A DNA stretch of 64,000 nucleotides from Candidatus Obscuribacterales bacterium (lineage in GTDB: Bacteria > Cyanobacteriota > Vampirovibrionia > Obscuribacterales > Obscuribacteraceae): assembly GCA_031292355.1 (NCBI GenBank), contig JARLHI010000007.1, forward strand, positions 1-64,000, in the 5' to 3' direction. The translations under genes were made by a program, and so were the position numbers. This document shows positions 54,295 through 63,293 of this stretch, one piece after another; position 1 is the first letter of the stretch; each line of letters opens with the position of its first letter. The notes under the pieces were generated by a model that did no database searches, was not told the DNA's origin, and saw only the letters and a list, made by a program, of their open reading frames with translations.

Positions 54295-55281
54295 ATGAGA
54301 TTTCGAACGGCCGCGTCTCTGATGCTGGGACTGGGCGTACTGCTCTCTAATCAAGTTATTGCAGCCGCACAATCGACTGCACAGCCATCGAACACGATGC
54401 TAAAGAGTTCTGTCAAAGATGACGAACAGATGCATCAGTCCGTAAAAGTTCTCGTTGCTCCGCCGAGTTCAAACGTTCCGTCGGCCATGAAACGCGCGAC
54501 GATCAAGCGCGTCTATAACGGTGCGCCTTTGCCACCACCGCCGGTGAAACTCGAAACTAAGGCGGCAGCAGCTGGAGCTGGCACAATCGAAGAAAGGCTC
54601 AACGGCATTTTCAAACCAGCCAAACCAACCCCTCCGCCCAAATGGGATTACACAATGACACCAAAAAATGGTGTGATGAGCTGGGCGCCAGGCTATTCAA
54701 CAACAGAAATTCCCAAGCCACTACCTATACGACGAATGCAAACAAGCCTGCAGTTTTCCAACACTCGAATGAGTGCCGCAATGCCACAATTAAAAGCGAC
54801 AGTGTCGCCGATTCGAGTGCGTACCCCTGATGAGATGAAAGCGACCCAGTTAGCACTGCCCAAGCCAAAAAGCGAACCTCCCGCAGGCAACTGGGAAGAA
54901 TGGTATGAGCGCGTAGCAAAAGCCATGTACGCTCAATGGAAGCAAAATTCAGTCGGTCCAGGTTCAGCTACTGTTTTGATTACAGCTTACAACACCCATG
55001 ATGTAGATTGCCGCATTACTGGCTTTAACGCAGCTGAGGATGTCAAACGCGACGCTCAAAGCGAAGAAAATTTCAAAAAGGCTGCACTAAATGCGGTATC
55101 AAGTCTTTCAGGCGACGACGTCTGGACATTTCCACCATTTTTGAAAAACCCCAAGAAGGTCTCGTTTGACATGGAATTCAAACACGCCGTTGGCGAGAAG
55201 AATGGCTGCCAGATAGTACACACGCACATCGATCCGCAAACTGGACAACAAACGCCTAATTCTGCCAAAGCGACTCAATAA
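54295..55281 (+). CDS. exported TonB-C-like protein
   Basis: A 328-residue protein with a signal sequence (MRFRTAASLMLGLGVLLSN) and a Pro-rich linker (PLPPPPVKL, PAKPTPPPKWD). The C-terminal domain (about 205-310) resembles TonB C-terminal domains, with WYERVAKAMYAQWKQ, a strand VLITAYN, and FKKAALNAVSSLSG. There is no N-terminal TonB-type anchor, only a cleavable leader. It may bind outer membrane partners. The ATG at 54295 follows GGAGAG closely; an earlier ATG at 54253 would add 14 residues and spoil the leader. Confidence 0.65.
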   Translation: MRFRTAASLMLGLGVLLSNQVIAAAQSTAQPSNTMLKSSVKDDEQMHQSVKVLVAPPSSNVPSAMKRATIKRVYNGAPLPPPPVKLETKAAAAGAGTIEERLNGIFKPAKPTPPPKWDYTMTPKNGVMSWAPGYSTTEIPKPLPIRRMQTSLQFSNTRMSAAMPQLKATVSPIRVRTPDEMKATQLALPKPKSEPPAGNWEEWYERVAKAMYAQWKQNSVGPGSATVLITAYNTHDVDCRITGFNAAEDVKRDAQSEENFKKAALNAVSSLSGDDVWTFPPFLKNPKKVSFDMEFKHAVGEKNGCQIVHTHIDPQTGQQTPNSAKATQ

Positions 55282-55298
55282 ATGGCGTTATAGACGTA

Positions 55299-55841
55299 TT
55301 AGCTCGCTGCCACTGGCTTGTTGCCATTTTTCATCAACTGATCGATGGTGTCGATATTTGTTTGCAATTCCTTAGCTTTGGCTGCTGGCGGATTGCAATG
55401 CAAAGCATTCGTGAGCGCTTCTTTGGCTTTTGCGTATTGCTTTTGTTCAAACAAACCTTTGCCGAGATTGTCCCAGAGCATGGCTGACTTGGGCTTCATC
55501 TTTAGAGCCGTGCGCAGAGCTTTTTCAGCTAAAGGAAAGTCGCCGGGTTGGTGTCTTTGATAATACTCAACAGCAAGACCATTGTAGAAAACTGGCTCAA
55601 AAGGATAAATCTCAATCGCCGACTTCATGTCGGTAATGGCGTCGCTCAAAGAGCCAGAACTTCCCAGTGAAACCCCCTCCTGGTAGAGCTTGATTGCTTT
55701 CTTCCAGTCGGCTTCTTTGCCTTTTCCAGGAAAGATTGGTGCTCTCGACACTTCAGAAACTGGCGGCGACTGCGCGAAGGCACCTGCGGTGCTCAGAGAT
55801 AGCAGCAACAAAGCGCCAGTCAAAACACGTTTATCCAACAA
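55299..55841 (-). CDS. exported TPR protein
   Basis: A 180-residue protein with a signal sequence (cut near AFA-QSP) and about three TPR units. The central unit reads PVFYNGLAVEYYQRHQPGDFPLAEKALRTALKMKPK, and the next begins with AMLWDNLGKGLFEQKQYAKA. TPR modules bind partner proteins, here in the periplasm. It converges with the TonB-like gene with 17 bases between stops, so the two are not co-transcribed. Confidence 0.75.
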   Translation of the reverse strand: MLDKRVLTGALLLLSLSTAGAFAQSPPVSEVSRAPIFPGKGKEADWKKAIKLYQEGVSLGSSGSLSDAITDMKSAIEIYPFEPVFYNGLAVEYYQRHQPGDFPLAEKALRTALKMKPKSAMLWDNLGKGLFEQKQYAKAKEALTNALHCNPPAAKAKELQTNIDTIDQLMKNGNKPVAAS

Positions 55842-55898
55842 AATATTCTCCCCACAAATCGTCGATCGATTTGTTTTTCTGTGAAAAGTGATTATAGA

Positions 55899-56459
55899 TT
55901 ATCTCGCTTGAAATTCTTTGCGACCTTTTGCTGTCAAGCCAAAGAAATTGCGCTTAGCGGCGTCAGGCATGAAAATTTCAGAAACGGACATTTGGTCGAC
56001 GGTGCGTTTTTGCAGTTTCCACAAATCCTTTTCTTTCCGTAGGTCATCGGTGCAAACACCCTGACAAACAATCGCCGGAAACCCACCAGTATTGCCCTGA
56101 GCGTCACACAAACGCGTCACCAGTAAATGACTGACAATGATACTGGAACTCAAGTCCACACCGCGCAAAAGCATATTCATATTCTGTTGTCGATGCCCAT
56201 CGAAAATGTTGGCATTGCTTTTAAAGAATTCAATTACTTGAGAGCGCCCTTTAACAACGCCGAATGCATGGTCCAACGTAAAGTCATCGGTGACGATGGT
56301 TTGCAACGTATCGTAATCCTGAGCGTCAATGCACCAACCGACTGTGTAAATCAAATCAAGCATGTCCAATCGATCTTGAGCGCTCAAGATGTCAGCTTCT
56401 CCGGTTTTGGAGAGCGGTCGAGCAAGAACATGGCTGTTTATTTCAATTCGCTGTTTCAC
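55899..56459 (-). CDS. SnoaL-like/NTF2-fold protein
   Basis: A 186-residue soluble protein with a SnoaL_4-type domain. Residues 28-60 (LDMLDLIYTVGWCIDAQDYDTLQTIVTDDFTLD) form the opening helices. Then come a GRSQVIEFFKSN helix and strands with DDLRKEKDLWKLQKRTVD. The aromatic-ring-hydroxylating dioxygenase beta subunits and bile acid dehydratases share this fold. It has no partner alpha subunit here, so its substrate is unknown. It lies upstream of the TPR gene on the same strand, 57 bases apart. Confidence 0.7.
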   Translation of the reverse strand: MKQRIEINSHVLARPLSKTGEADILSAQDRLDMLDLIYTVGWCIDAQDYDTLQTIVTDDFTLDHAFGVVKGRSQVIEFFKSNANIFDGHRQQNMNMLLRGVDLSSSIIVSHLLVTRLCDAQGNTGGFPAIVCQGVCTDDLRKEKDLWKLQKRTVDQMSVSEIFMPDAAKRNFFGLTAKGRKEFQAR

Positions 56460-56723
56460 GGCATAACCTTCACTTAAGCTTCAATAGATTGATTTTGTTA
56501 AGTCTAGTCCCAGGCGACAAGAACGTCTAGCGCGCAGTTGTCAGGCATACCACATATTCGCAACGCAGCAGTTCAACCAAATATGATTTGCTCATGCGGA
56601 CACCTGCGGCAATTGATACTACCAGCAGTATCAAAATGTCAAATTGCATCGCTTCATGATCACAGCGCTTGCGTTTGCATGATAGGATTTTTCGACCAGC
56701 CGATTGAAAACACCGGAGCGCAT

Positions 56724-59057
56724 ATGCAGAGATTGAGCCGAAACATCTTACTGGCAACAACCATCGCCTGTGCCATCTCCACCGTCTACGGTAAGCTTTT
56801 TCAGACGCCCTGGTCGTCAAGCTTCAAGGCTGAACGATTTAACCTTTTGCCTGGCGCTGTCGCTCAGCAAAAGTCCCTTGCAGTAAGCATTCGCGAATGG
56901 CAGGACCTGCCTGCCGAACAGTTCATAGCACGTCTGAGAGATTTCAGAAAAGCAGGCGGTGGCGGACGCTCTGAGATGAACGAATCTGCCTATGTTCTGG
57001 CCAGGCAATTGGAAAAATCGCTGCCTTCTGGCGCCGATACCGCAAGCACCAACAGCGCTCAAGAAATAATCGAACTGTATCAGGAAGCAAGCGAAGTCGA
57101 ACCACTGTTTCATAGAGCTCAGAACCACATCATCGACATCGCCACTAGGTATGGTCTGGAAAGCGATTTACGGACTCATCTAGAAATTTTGAAAGCACGA
57201 AAAATCGATGCGTCAACCCGAGCAAATCTTGATTACGCACTGGCGCAGTCGTATTTTCGCTCTAGCGATTTTACTCAAGCAAAGAATCTACTACTGGCTT
57301 TAAAAAATGAAGCGGCGTCAAGCTCCGCATCTGGAGCGGTCACTCAAGCAAGCATCGGCGCCAATTATTATCTTGGTCAAATAGATATTGCCGAACACGC
57401 AGCCGCTCAACCAACAGCGGATCAATCCACGGCCTCGACCACAAATTCAGAAGGCATCATCACTGAAGCGGCTTTGAAGTATTTTCGAGCGTACATAAAA
57501 AACTGTCCCGATGGTCGGCACGCCGTTGAAATAGTCCGTCGACTACTCGCAGCCAGCGCCGCAGCGACTGCAGCTGGTGCAGGGGCCCCTCCTGTTCCAG
57601 CAAGCGATCATGATTTATTCGCTCAGGTGTTTTATCAAAACGGAGCCTTTGCCGACGCGCTCAAACAATGGGATTTAGGAAGCGGCAAAGCCCCTCTTGA
57701 ACAAAAAGCAATTTGCGAACTGCGCACCAACCATCTTCCAGAGGCCATGAAAACTGTAAGAACGGCTGCGGCTGCCGGAAAATCATACGAAAAAGCGGCA
57801 ACACTAATTTCCAATCCATTGACCCGCGCTCAAACACTGGATTTCTGGAAAGACATTCTCGCCAATTTGCCAACTGGAGCAAGGTGCGATGATGCCCTCT
57901 GGAATGTCGCGACGCGCCTGACTCCGCCTCAAGGAGTTCCTTATTTCCAACGCATCCTGAAGCAATATCCAACCTGCGAATATGCGCCGGAAGCTCTCTG
58001 GTGGCTGTTCTGGCAGCAAACGAAAACGAATTTGCACGTTCCTTCCAAATTAGGACCAGCACTAGCTCTTGCTCATACTGGTCTAGAGAAATATCCAACT
58101 ACCAAAGCGGCTGCACGCTTGAGCTTTTGGTCGGGAAAAATCAACGAGAGCCTGCACAACAACGAGCAAGCGAAACTTGATTATGAGTTCACGGTTAAAC
58201 ATTTTCCCTCCTATTATTATGGACACCGCGCCAAAGCCCGACTGGCACTAATAAGAGCAGGAAATATTGGAGCCCCAAAAGTCGATCGCTCTTTCAGCAC
58301 AAAAGCAGATAGACAGTTAGCGCAACCAGACTGGGCATATCCAGACGCAGAAACAATTGTTTCATCCGCTGAAGTCTCCAAACGCTTTGGTGCCACGGTC
58401 TCTGTATTGTACAAACTGTCTCAATTCGATGAATGTATAGCCGAACTACCAGCTGACGCGGGCCCGGAATTCAAGGCAGCGTTGTATGCAATGAAAGACG
58501 ACAATCAAGGCGCCATCCGTGCCGCTGGAAAAACGCTCGAAGGCCAACCAAGCAGACATGAGCGCTGGCAAATGACTTATCCTCGCGTATATGGCGGAGC
58601 AGTGGTCACCGACTCGCAACTAGAACATCTCGATCCGCTTCTGGTACACGCTTTGATTCGCGAAGAATCAAGATATAACCCGCAGGCATTGAGTAGAACT
58701 AAAGCGATGGGTCTCATGCAGTTGATGCCAGGCACCGCCGCCGGTGTAGCAAAAATCGTTGGCTTAGCACTATCATCAAACGCTGACGTCTTTAAGCCCG
58801 AAGTGAATATACGACTGGGCACCCATTATCTTGCCGATGTTTTGCGACGTGCTGACGGCAATGCCATGCTGGCAGTCGCCAGTTATAACGGCGGTCCGAA
58901 TGCAGTCAGGCAGTGGCTGTCTGAACACAAAGCAGCCGGATACAGCGATTTCGATGTCTTCGTCGAAAACATTCCATATAGAGAAACACGTGACTATGTG
59001 CGCAAAGTCTTTGGCAGCTACTGGACTTACGAAGAAATTTATCCGAGCAAGAGTTGA
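56724..59057 (+). CDS. soluble lytic murein transglycosylase with TPR-like superhelix (Slt70 type)
   Basis: A 777-residue exported enzyme. After a leader (residues 1-22) comes a long helical region of TPR-like repeats (about 40-590) forming the ring of Slt70. A GH23 catalytic domain follows, with E648 in REESRYNP as catalytic acid, AMGLMQLMPGTA, and LAVASYNGG. It cleaves peptidoglycan between MurNAc and GlcNAc, producing 1,6-anhydro ends. The ATG at 56724 is supported by GGAG 6-7 bases upstream and by the leader; earlier in-frame starts from 56538 do not give a signal peptide. Confidence 0.9.
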   Translation: MQRLSRNILLATTIACAISTVYGKLFQTPWSSSFKAERFNLLPGAVAQQKSLAVSIREWQDLPAEQFIARLRDFRKAGGGGRSEMNESAYVLARQLEKSLPSGADTASTNSAQEIIELYQEASEVEPLFHRAQNHIIDIATRYGLESDLRTHLEILKARKIDASTRANLDYALAQSYFRSSDFTQAKNLLLALKNEAASSSASGAVTQASIGANYYLGQIDIAEHAAAQPTADQSTASTTNSEGIITEAALKYFRAYIKNCPDGRHAVEIVRRLLAASAAATAAGAGAPPVPASDHDLFAQVFYQNGAFADALKQWDLGSGKAPLEQKAICELRTNHLPEAMKTVRTAAAAGKSYEKAATLISNPLTRAQTLDFWKDILANLPTGARCDDALWNVATRLTPPQGVPYFQRILKQYPTCEYAPEALWWLFWQQTKTNLHVPSKLGPALALAHTGLEKYPTTKAAARLSFWSGKINESLHNNEQAKLDYEFTVKHFPSYYYGHRAKARLALIRAGNIGAPKVDRSFSTKADRQLAQPDWAYPDAETIVSSAEVSKRFGATVSVLYKLSQFDECIAELPADAGPEFKAALYAMKDDNQGAIRAAGKTLEGQPSRHERWQMTYPRVYGGAVVTDSQLEHLDPLLVHALIREESRYNPQALSRTKAMGLMQLMPGTAAGVAKIVGLALSSNADVFKPEVNIRLGTHYLADVLRRADGNAMLAVASYNGGPNAVRQWLSEHKAAGYSDFDVFVENIPYRETRDYVRKVFGSYWTYEEIYPSKS

Positions 59058-59058
59058 A

Positions 59059-59277
59059 TTAACCCAGTGCTGGCTTTTCTTGCGTCGCTTCTTTCGGACG
59101 GCGATCCATTTTCAAAAACTTAGAAAAAAGATTGGACTTCGAGGCTTTCTGGTCACCATTATTTTCAGCACCAGCAGTGGTGCTTTTTTGGGACGCAATG
59201 TTCAATCCACAAGTTGCGCAAACATGCTTGTTAGCCGCAATTCTGAATTGGCATCGTGGGCAGAGATAATATTGCAT
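59059..59277 (-). CDS. small zinc-ribbon protein
   Basis: A 72-residue protein with CPRC (residues 6-9) and CATC (20-23), a standard zinc ribbon, followed by a charged disordered tail. GAGG lies 5 bases before the ATG. It ends one base past the stop of the transglycosylase gene on the other strand. It may bind nucleic acid or protein. Confidence 0.65.
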   Translation of the reverse strand: MQYYLCPRCQFRIAANKHVCATCGLNIASQKSTTAGAENNGDQKASKSNLFSKFLKMDRRPKEATQEKPALG

Positions 59278-59636
59278 ACACGCCTCGCAAATCTAAAATC
59301 GAGTATAACACGCAGTCTGATCAGTTTTTAGGGTGGTTGCTAGGTGATCTTGTCAACATTTTACCGCCAGCTAACACTCCCTCTGATTTAGTCTTTTGCT
59401 TAGTTATTACATACCCAAATTTCGAGCAAACATTCGCTCTGTCCCCTTTTGCCCCAAGCGGAAACGATCAAGAGTCTTTTTCCATAATTTGGTTCAAGAT
59501 TTATCGGCACCAGAGGCAAAATGCGACTGTCGACGACATCGTCTAGTAGATAATCACACAAAAAAATAGGAGAATGCGCCTTTCTTTGACTCATCTCCTA
59601 TTTAGTATTTCAGGGCTCTAAGCGCAAATTATGCTT
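59278..59636. other. gene-free stretch
   Basis: No convincing gene. A minus-strand frame at 59400-59594 lacks a ribosome site and overlaps the terminator listed next. No promoter could be assigned. Confidence 0.3.
59564..59603 (-). terminator. terminator of the GH25 gene
   Basis: The arms AAATAGGAGA (59564-59573) and TCTCCTATTT (59594-59603) enclose a 20-base loop. On the minus strand this stands about 33 bases past the GH25 stop and is followed by a run of T, giving an intrinsic-terminator layout with an AT-rich stem. Confidence 0.6.
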
Positions 59637-61019
59637 TCAACTGCCTAGCAGATGAAACCACATTGGATTGATCACAAGTCGTGCCGACTCACTCTCTGCA
59701 CTTTCTGAAGAATGTGCCTTGAGTAGAACAAAACCGGATTGAATCAATTCGAAAGCATAGGCGCCGTGGAGCGCTTGCTCGGGATCGAAACTGCCGTTAT
59801 GTCCAGCGATAGTCTTACGCAACTTTTCCATGTTGCTTTCGAACTCTGGCGAATTAAGCAGGCCAAAGGGAGTCCGCGTGAACATCTCCTGCCGTTGATG
59901 TTGAACACCAATTGGCAATCGCCGGCGAGCGCACTTCATGTTTTGCAAGCCGCAAGCGACATGCTTCCAAAACAGATAGTCGTTATAGCTATGCTCCAGA
60001 ATCAGCTGCACAGCCTTTTCCGAAAAGCACATGGCCAGAATGTCGGCCACGTCCAGACCGGAAAATATGGACGTGATACTAGCGACAGCAGCTTCAGACG
60101 TCGCCGACTCGCTGTCAGGCATTACCAGAGCAAGATTGCTGCGGTCCAAAAGACGACCAAGCCGTTCGCTCTCGCGCCACTCATGCATCTGGGCCAGGCT
60201 AGCTGACATACCCGCCTCAGCCAAACGTGCCAGTTCACGGGTCATGGCAAAGTCAGCCAGACTCGAGCGCGCGATTGTCGCCGACGATTTTAACTGGGTA
60301 CGCAGCTGCAACAATTCGGCGAGCGTTCCCTGAAAATAATCGCGGTCGACGTGCCCGGTGATACCATCGAGTGAGCCGGTGTCGGTGTATTGGTAAAAGG
60401 CCCAACGAGACCATGTGGCAGGCAAAGTGGGAGCCTGACCTACAGGCACTCCATATTCTGCAAGCCACAAACCGTACAGCCCAAGCACTGATGTATCGAT
60501 GCCTGGACCCGCCAACGTTTCCGCGACAAAGTTGCGACTGCAGTAGATGATGGGCTTCACGCCGAGTGCTTTCTCCACTCCTTGCACGAAGCTCATAATC
60601 AAAGGCAGTCGATTTTTGAGCGGAATTTTCGCATAAAGAGCGGGCGACTCCAAATCAACGACTGGTGGCAAATCGGTATCAATTAGAACACCGACCGTCT
60701 GCAAGAAAACCTTCAATTGCGCGGCAACAGACACCGTCGGATTGAAGAAGTGATAGAAGCCCGCACGCAGTTTGATCAGTGCAGCATTTTGACGATGAGA
60801 CGCAAACATGATGTCGGCGACAGCACCGTGAGAAGCGCGCAGGAAGCAAAAATCCAATTTCTGGGCCGCAATTTTAGTCCAGTCGATTTTCGCTTGAAAT
60901 TCGGAAAAATCCGCGCCATTGAGGTAAGGTCTCGGCGCCAGGCGACGACGTGCGTGGCTTTTGATTTTGCGAACTTCAGTGCGCCTGACCGCTTTAAGCT
61001 TGTGAGAGGTTGTAGACAT
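59637..61019 (-). CDS. GH25 family muramidase (lysozyme) domain protein
   Basis: A 460-residue protein. A basic N-terminal region precedes a GH25 domain (about 30-240). This has GADFSEFQAKIDW (D37), VVDLES with D122 and E124 matching the catalytic acid pair of Cellosyl-type muramidases, and WAFYQYTDTGSLDGITGHVDRDYF. The C-terminal 220 residues form an unclassified helical domain that lacks the usual cell-wall repeats. No clear signal peptide is found, so the export route is open. The ATG at 61019 has AGGA about 9 bases upstream; a start at 61100 is unsupported. Confidence 0.85.
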   Translation of the reverse strand: MSTTSHKLKAVRRTEVRKIKSHARRRLAPRPYLNGADFSEFQAKIDWTKIAAQKLDFCFLRASHGAVADIMFASHRQNAALIKLRAGFYHFFNPTVSVAAQLKVFLQTVGVLIDTDLPPVVDLESPALYAKIPLKNRLPLIMSFVQGVEKALGVKPIIYCSRNFVAETLAGPGIDTSVLGLYGLWLAEYGVPVGQAPTLPATWSRWAFYQYTDTGSLDGITGHVDRDYFQGTLAELLQLRTQLKSSATIARSSLADFAMTRELARLAEAGMSASLAQMHEWRESERLGRLLDRSNLALVMPDSESATSEAAVASITSIFSGLDVADILAMCFSEKAVQLILEHSYNDYLFWKHVACGLQNMKCARRRLPIGVQHQRQEMFTRTPFGLLNSPEFESNMEKLRKTIAGHNGSFDPEQALHGAYAFELIQSGFVLLKAHSSESAESESARLVINPMWFHLLGS

Positions 61020-61159
61020 GACAAAAATCCTGGAAGTTGGGCACTGAAGCCTGAAAACTACATGTTTTGATACGTGTGAAGGCCAAAAAAAAGGCGACAC
61101 GTCCGAACTATTGGGGCGTATCGCACTTTGTTCAGTTAGTCTTTGCGGACGTGGCCGGT

Positions 61160-61744
61160 TTACTGATTCTTACAATCACCGCGCGTCCTGTTTTTGCAGC
61201 AGCACAAGCCCTCGACATGCATGTCGACGCCCTTCTTCAGTTCACGCGCGGCGCTGCCGAGCTTCGAGCAGACGAGTTCGATTGTGATTTCGCCTTCGCC
61301 CGGCTGAGCACTGACAGCCGCTTCGACCGCTTCGCGAATGTAGTGCGCCTGCATTTTCAAGCTGAAACTGCCGGTTGAGCGTTTCGCCGGAAAGGGCAGG
61401 GCAATGCGAGTGCATTCATGCTTGACTGCTTTTTCGACCGCGCGTTGAGCCACGTGGGCAATCACCTTGCAGCCGTAATCCTGGGTACGCCCAAGACCTG
61501 CGAACATAACTCGGCGCTGGATTTGACCGGGTTCAAGAATCAAGACAAAGTCTTGATTCTCTTCGCCGATAAAGTCCTTTGCCTGGAATACTTCGCTTGC
61601 AACGCCATCGGTGCGGGCATTGAAAGCGTGAACAGCGCTCAACTCGAGATTGCGAAACTTGCCCAGAACTAGCATGTCTGCTTCGATTCGAGAAAGGTCG
61701 CTGTCGGCGTTCAGGGTTGGTCTGATAACGAATTTAGCCTTCAT
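61160..61744 (-). CDS. stand-alone peptidase M17 N-terminal-like domain with Cys-rich tail
   Basis: A 194-residue protein matching only the N-terminal, macro-like domain of leucyl aminopeptidases (M17). Recognisable parts are LGKFRNLELSA, EVFQAKDFIGEENQDFVLIL, the RRVMFAGLG strand and the IAHVAQRAVEKAVKH helix. The metal-binding peptidase domain is absent. The C-terminus carries CCC followed by a further Cys near the end, which could bind metal. A well-placed AGGAG before the ATG at 61744 decides the start over a frame from 61810. The 5' leader contains a stable hairpin at 61820-61853. Function unknown, perhaps a ligand-binding or regulatory subunit. Confidence 0.6.
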   Translation of the reverse strand: MKAKFVIRPTLNADSDLSRIEADMLVLGKFRNLELSAVHAFNARTDGVASEVFQAKDFIGEENQDFVLILEPGQIQRRVMFAGLGRTQDYGCKVIAHVAQRAVEKAVKHECTRIALPFPAKRSTGSFSLKMQAHYIREAVEAAVSAQPGEGEITIELVCSKLGSAARELKKGVDMHVEGLCCCKNRTRGDCKNQ

Positions 61745-61819
61745 GGCGGTTCTCCTGTGCGACTTTTCAGTCAATTGACGCGAAAGAAGTGACATCAAAT
61801 GCGATATCACTACGAGGAG

Positions 61820-61853
61820 CTGAGTAACAGCGAGCGAAGCTCTGTCTACTCAG
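61820..61853 (-). promoter_or_regulatory. hairpin in the leader of the M17-N gene
   Basis: CTGAGTA (61820-61826) pairs with TACTCAG (61847-61853), with an inner GAGC/GCTC stem and a GAA loop. It lies 76 bases upstream of the ATG. A second imperfect dyad GTGACATC/GATATCAC (61791-61812) lies between it and the gene. It could be a regulatory leader or the end of an upstream transcript; no riboswitch class was recognised. Confidence 0.4.
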
Positions 61854-62533
61854 AATGGGGGGAAAGCGCAGAAAAGCAGGGACGCTACTCGTCTCAGAGT
61901 ACGTAACTACTTGTCTGTGCACTAAGTCGTGTCGGCAATACCTAGCGCTTCGAGCAAAGTCACTGTTGAGTGATCGCTGCAGGCTGCAGGGAAAGCTAAA
62001 TATGCAACACATATCGCTCAACCCAAAGGAGAGAATATGGATGCAGATTGTAGCTGAAGAATGCTGGTAGTTGCGGTAGAAAGAAATTCGGTAGTTATAA
62101 AAGGGGGTCAGTACACCATAGTAGACACCACGATCAATTTCAAGAAAATTCCGGACTCGATTTCAGAATCAAAGTTTCCAAGGTGCAATGTGGACTAGCG
62201 CAACTGTCACACTCGCGCTAGGTCTTGTTAAGGTTTTCGAAAGACGCCCATGACAACGCGGTTTTACATTGATTGGGCGAGCGCCATTTTGCTATTTACT
62301 TACTGTCAAACAAATCCCACAATTTCGTCTCAAGGTCCCGCAACAAGCTCTTCCAGCACATCCCATTTTGACACTTACTACCTGTTTTTTCGGGAAGGTT
62401 TGGCACAGCTGGAATTCTAACTGCACTAACGAACGAAACTGAGAGGCACGCAATTGTGCCCTGAAAGAATCGCTCGTGACTCTTGAGAACGTTTCCGCCT
62501 AGAAAATCACCATCAACAGAAGAAGGAAGCCCC
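61854..62533. other. 680-base region without an established gene
   Basis: No long frame looks real. It holds a mini frame with a strong ribosome site at 62037-62070 and a hairpin CTAGCGC (62195-62201) with GCGCTAG (62215-62221). A non-coding RNA or an expressed leader for the 62534 gene is possible. Confidence 0.35.
62041..62070 (+). other. possible mini-peptide frame with consensus ribosome site
   Basis: AAAGGAGAG (62025-62033) is followed by ATG at 62037 (MDADCS) and another at 62041 in a different frame (MQIVAEECW). Both end within 30 bases. Such a strong site before so short a frame suggests a leader peptide, or a ribosome site left after gene loss. Confidence 0.25.
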
Positions 62534-63094
62534 ATGATACGTGTAGATATCTGCGATGTATCGCAACAGCCGTACGACAGCTACAACGACCCTGACACAA
62601 CCAAGCGCCATGTCCGCAAAGCCGGCAACCTCGGCGCTTTCCTCAGCCTCTACTCCGACGACCCACTCTTGTTAGTCGTGGAAGTCGACGGAGTCAATTC
62701 CACGACCAAGGAAATCGACAGCAAAGCACCCGCACTATTCCCCTTGCAGGAGCTTCTTGCTGGCGCTCGGAAGCACTCGTCATCTTTCGCCTCACGGCTG
62801 ATCGGATTCACCGCTTCTCCGCGCACTGAACTCAGCGAAGTCACCGAATTCCGCGTCATCCTGAAAGACCCCAGCAATGGCAGTCTGCGTGGCACGGTCA
62901 TGTTCAAGCTTCAAGAAGAAGCCGAATTTGACTCTGTTTACGGAGACCGCGTCAAAGCTCGTCCTGCTCGGCCCGACGCGCCGCAATTCACAACCGATGC
63001 GACCTCTATCGAAGATGGCGTTCCCTGCTGGCACTGCCGCGCGATTCTCGCCGCCGGCTCCATGCACTGCGACGTCTGCAATCACGACCAGTAA
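62534..63094 (+). CDS. hypothetical protein with C-terminal zinc ribbon, probably well expressed
   Basis: A 186-residue soluble protein. The main body is predicted beta-rich and C2-like or beta-sandwich in pattern (FLSLYSDDPLLLVVEVDGVN, EFRVILKDPSNGSLRGTVMFKLQ). The end holds CWHC and CDVC, a zinc ribbon, and a final HDQ. GAAGGAAG sits ideally before the ATG at 62534 and C-ending codons dominate, both signs of high expression. A strong terminator follows. No family is recognised. An in-frame start at 62483 is not needed. Confidence 0.65.
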   Translation: MIRVDICDVSQQPYDSYNDPDTTKRHVRKAGNLGAFLSLYSDDPLLLVVEVDGVNSTTKEIDSKAPALFPLQELLAGARKHSSSFASRLIGFTASPRTELSEVTEFRVILKDPSNGSLRGTVMFKLQEEAEFDSVYGDRVKARPARPDAPQFTTDATSIEDGVPCWHCRAILAAGSMHCDVCNHDQ

Positions 63095-63158
63095 CCAACC
63101 AGATTCGGGCAAGTTGCTTAAACACTAAAAAGGGTTTACACGGCTAGGCTTCTATAGC

Positions 63159-63198
63159 GGGTGCAATGCTCATTCTTGCATTGCACCCCCCATTTTTT
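63159..63198 (+). terminator. intrinsic terminator of the 62534 gene
   Basis: A perfect 10-base stem, GGGTGCAATG (63159-63168) and CATTGCACCC (63179-63188), has a 10-base loop and is followed by CCCA and six T, a textbook Rho-independent terminator 65 bases past the stop. Confidence 0.9.
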
Positions 63199-63293
63199 CG
63201 TGCGACAGTGGCAACCATCAAAAAAATTTTGTTTGTTATTTTAGGCAAAGTTGCAACGGACTATCAGATAAGCAGTTGAAGGCCATGCTCAAA

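Noticed and set aside
59400..59594. 64-residue minus-strand frame after the GH25 gene
   Set aside because: It overlaps a probable terminator and lacks a ribosome site.
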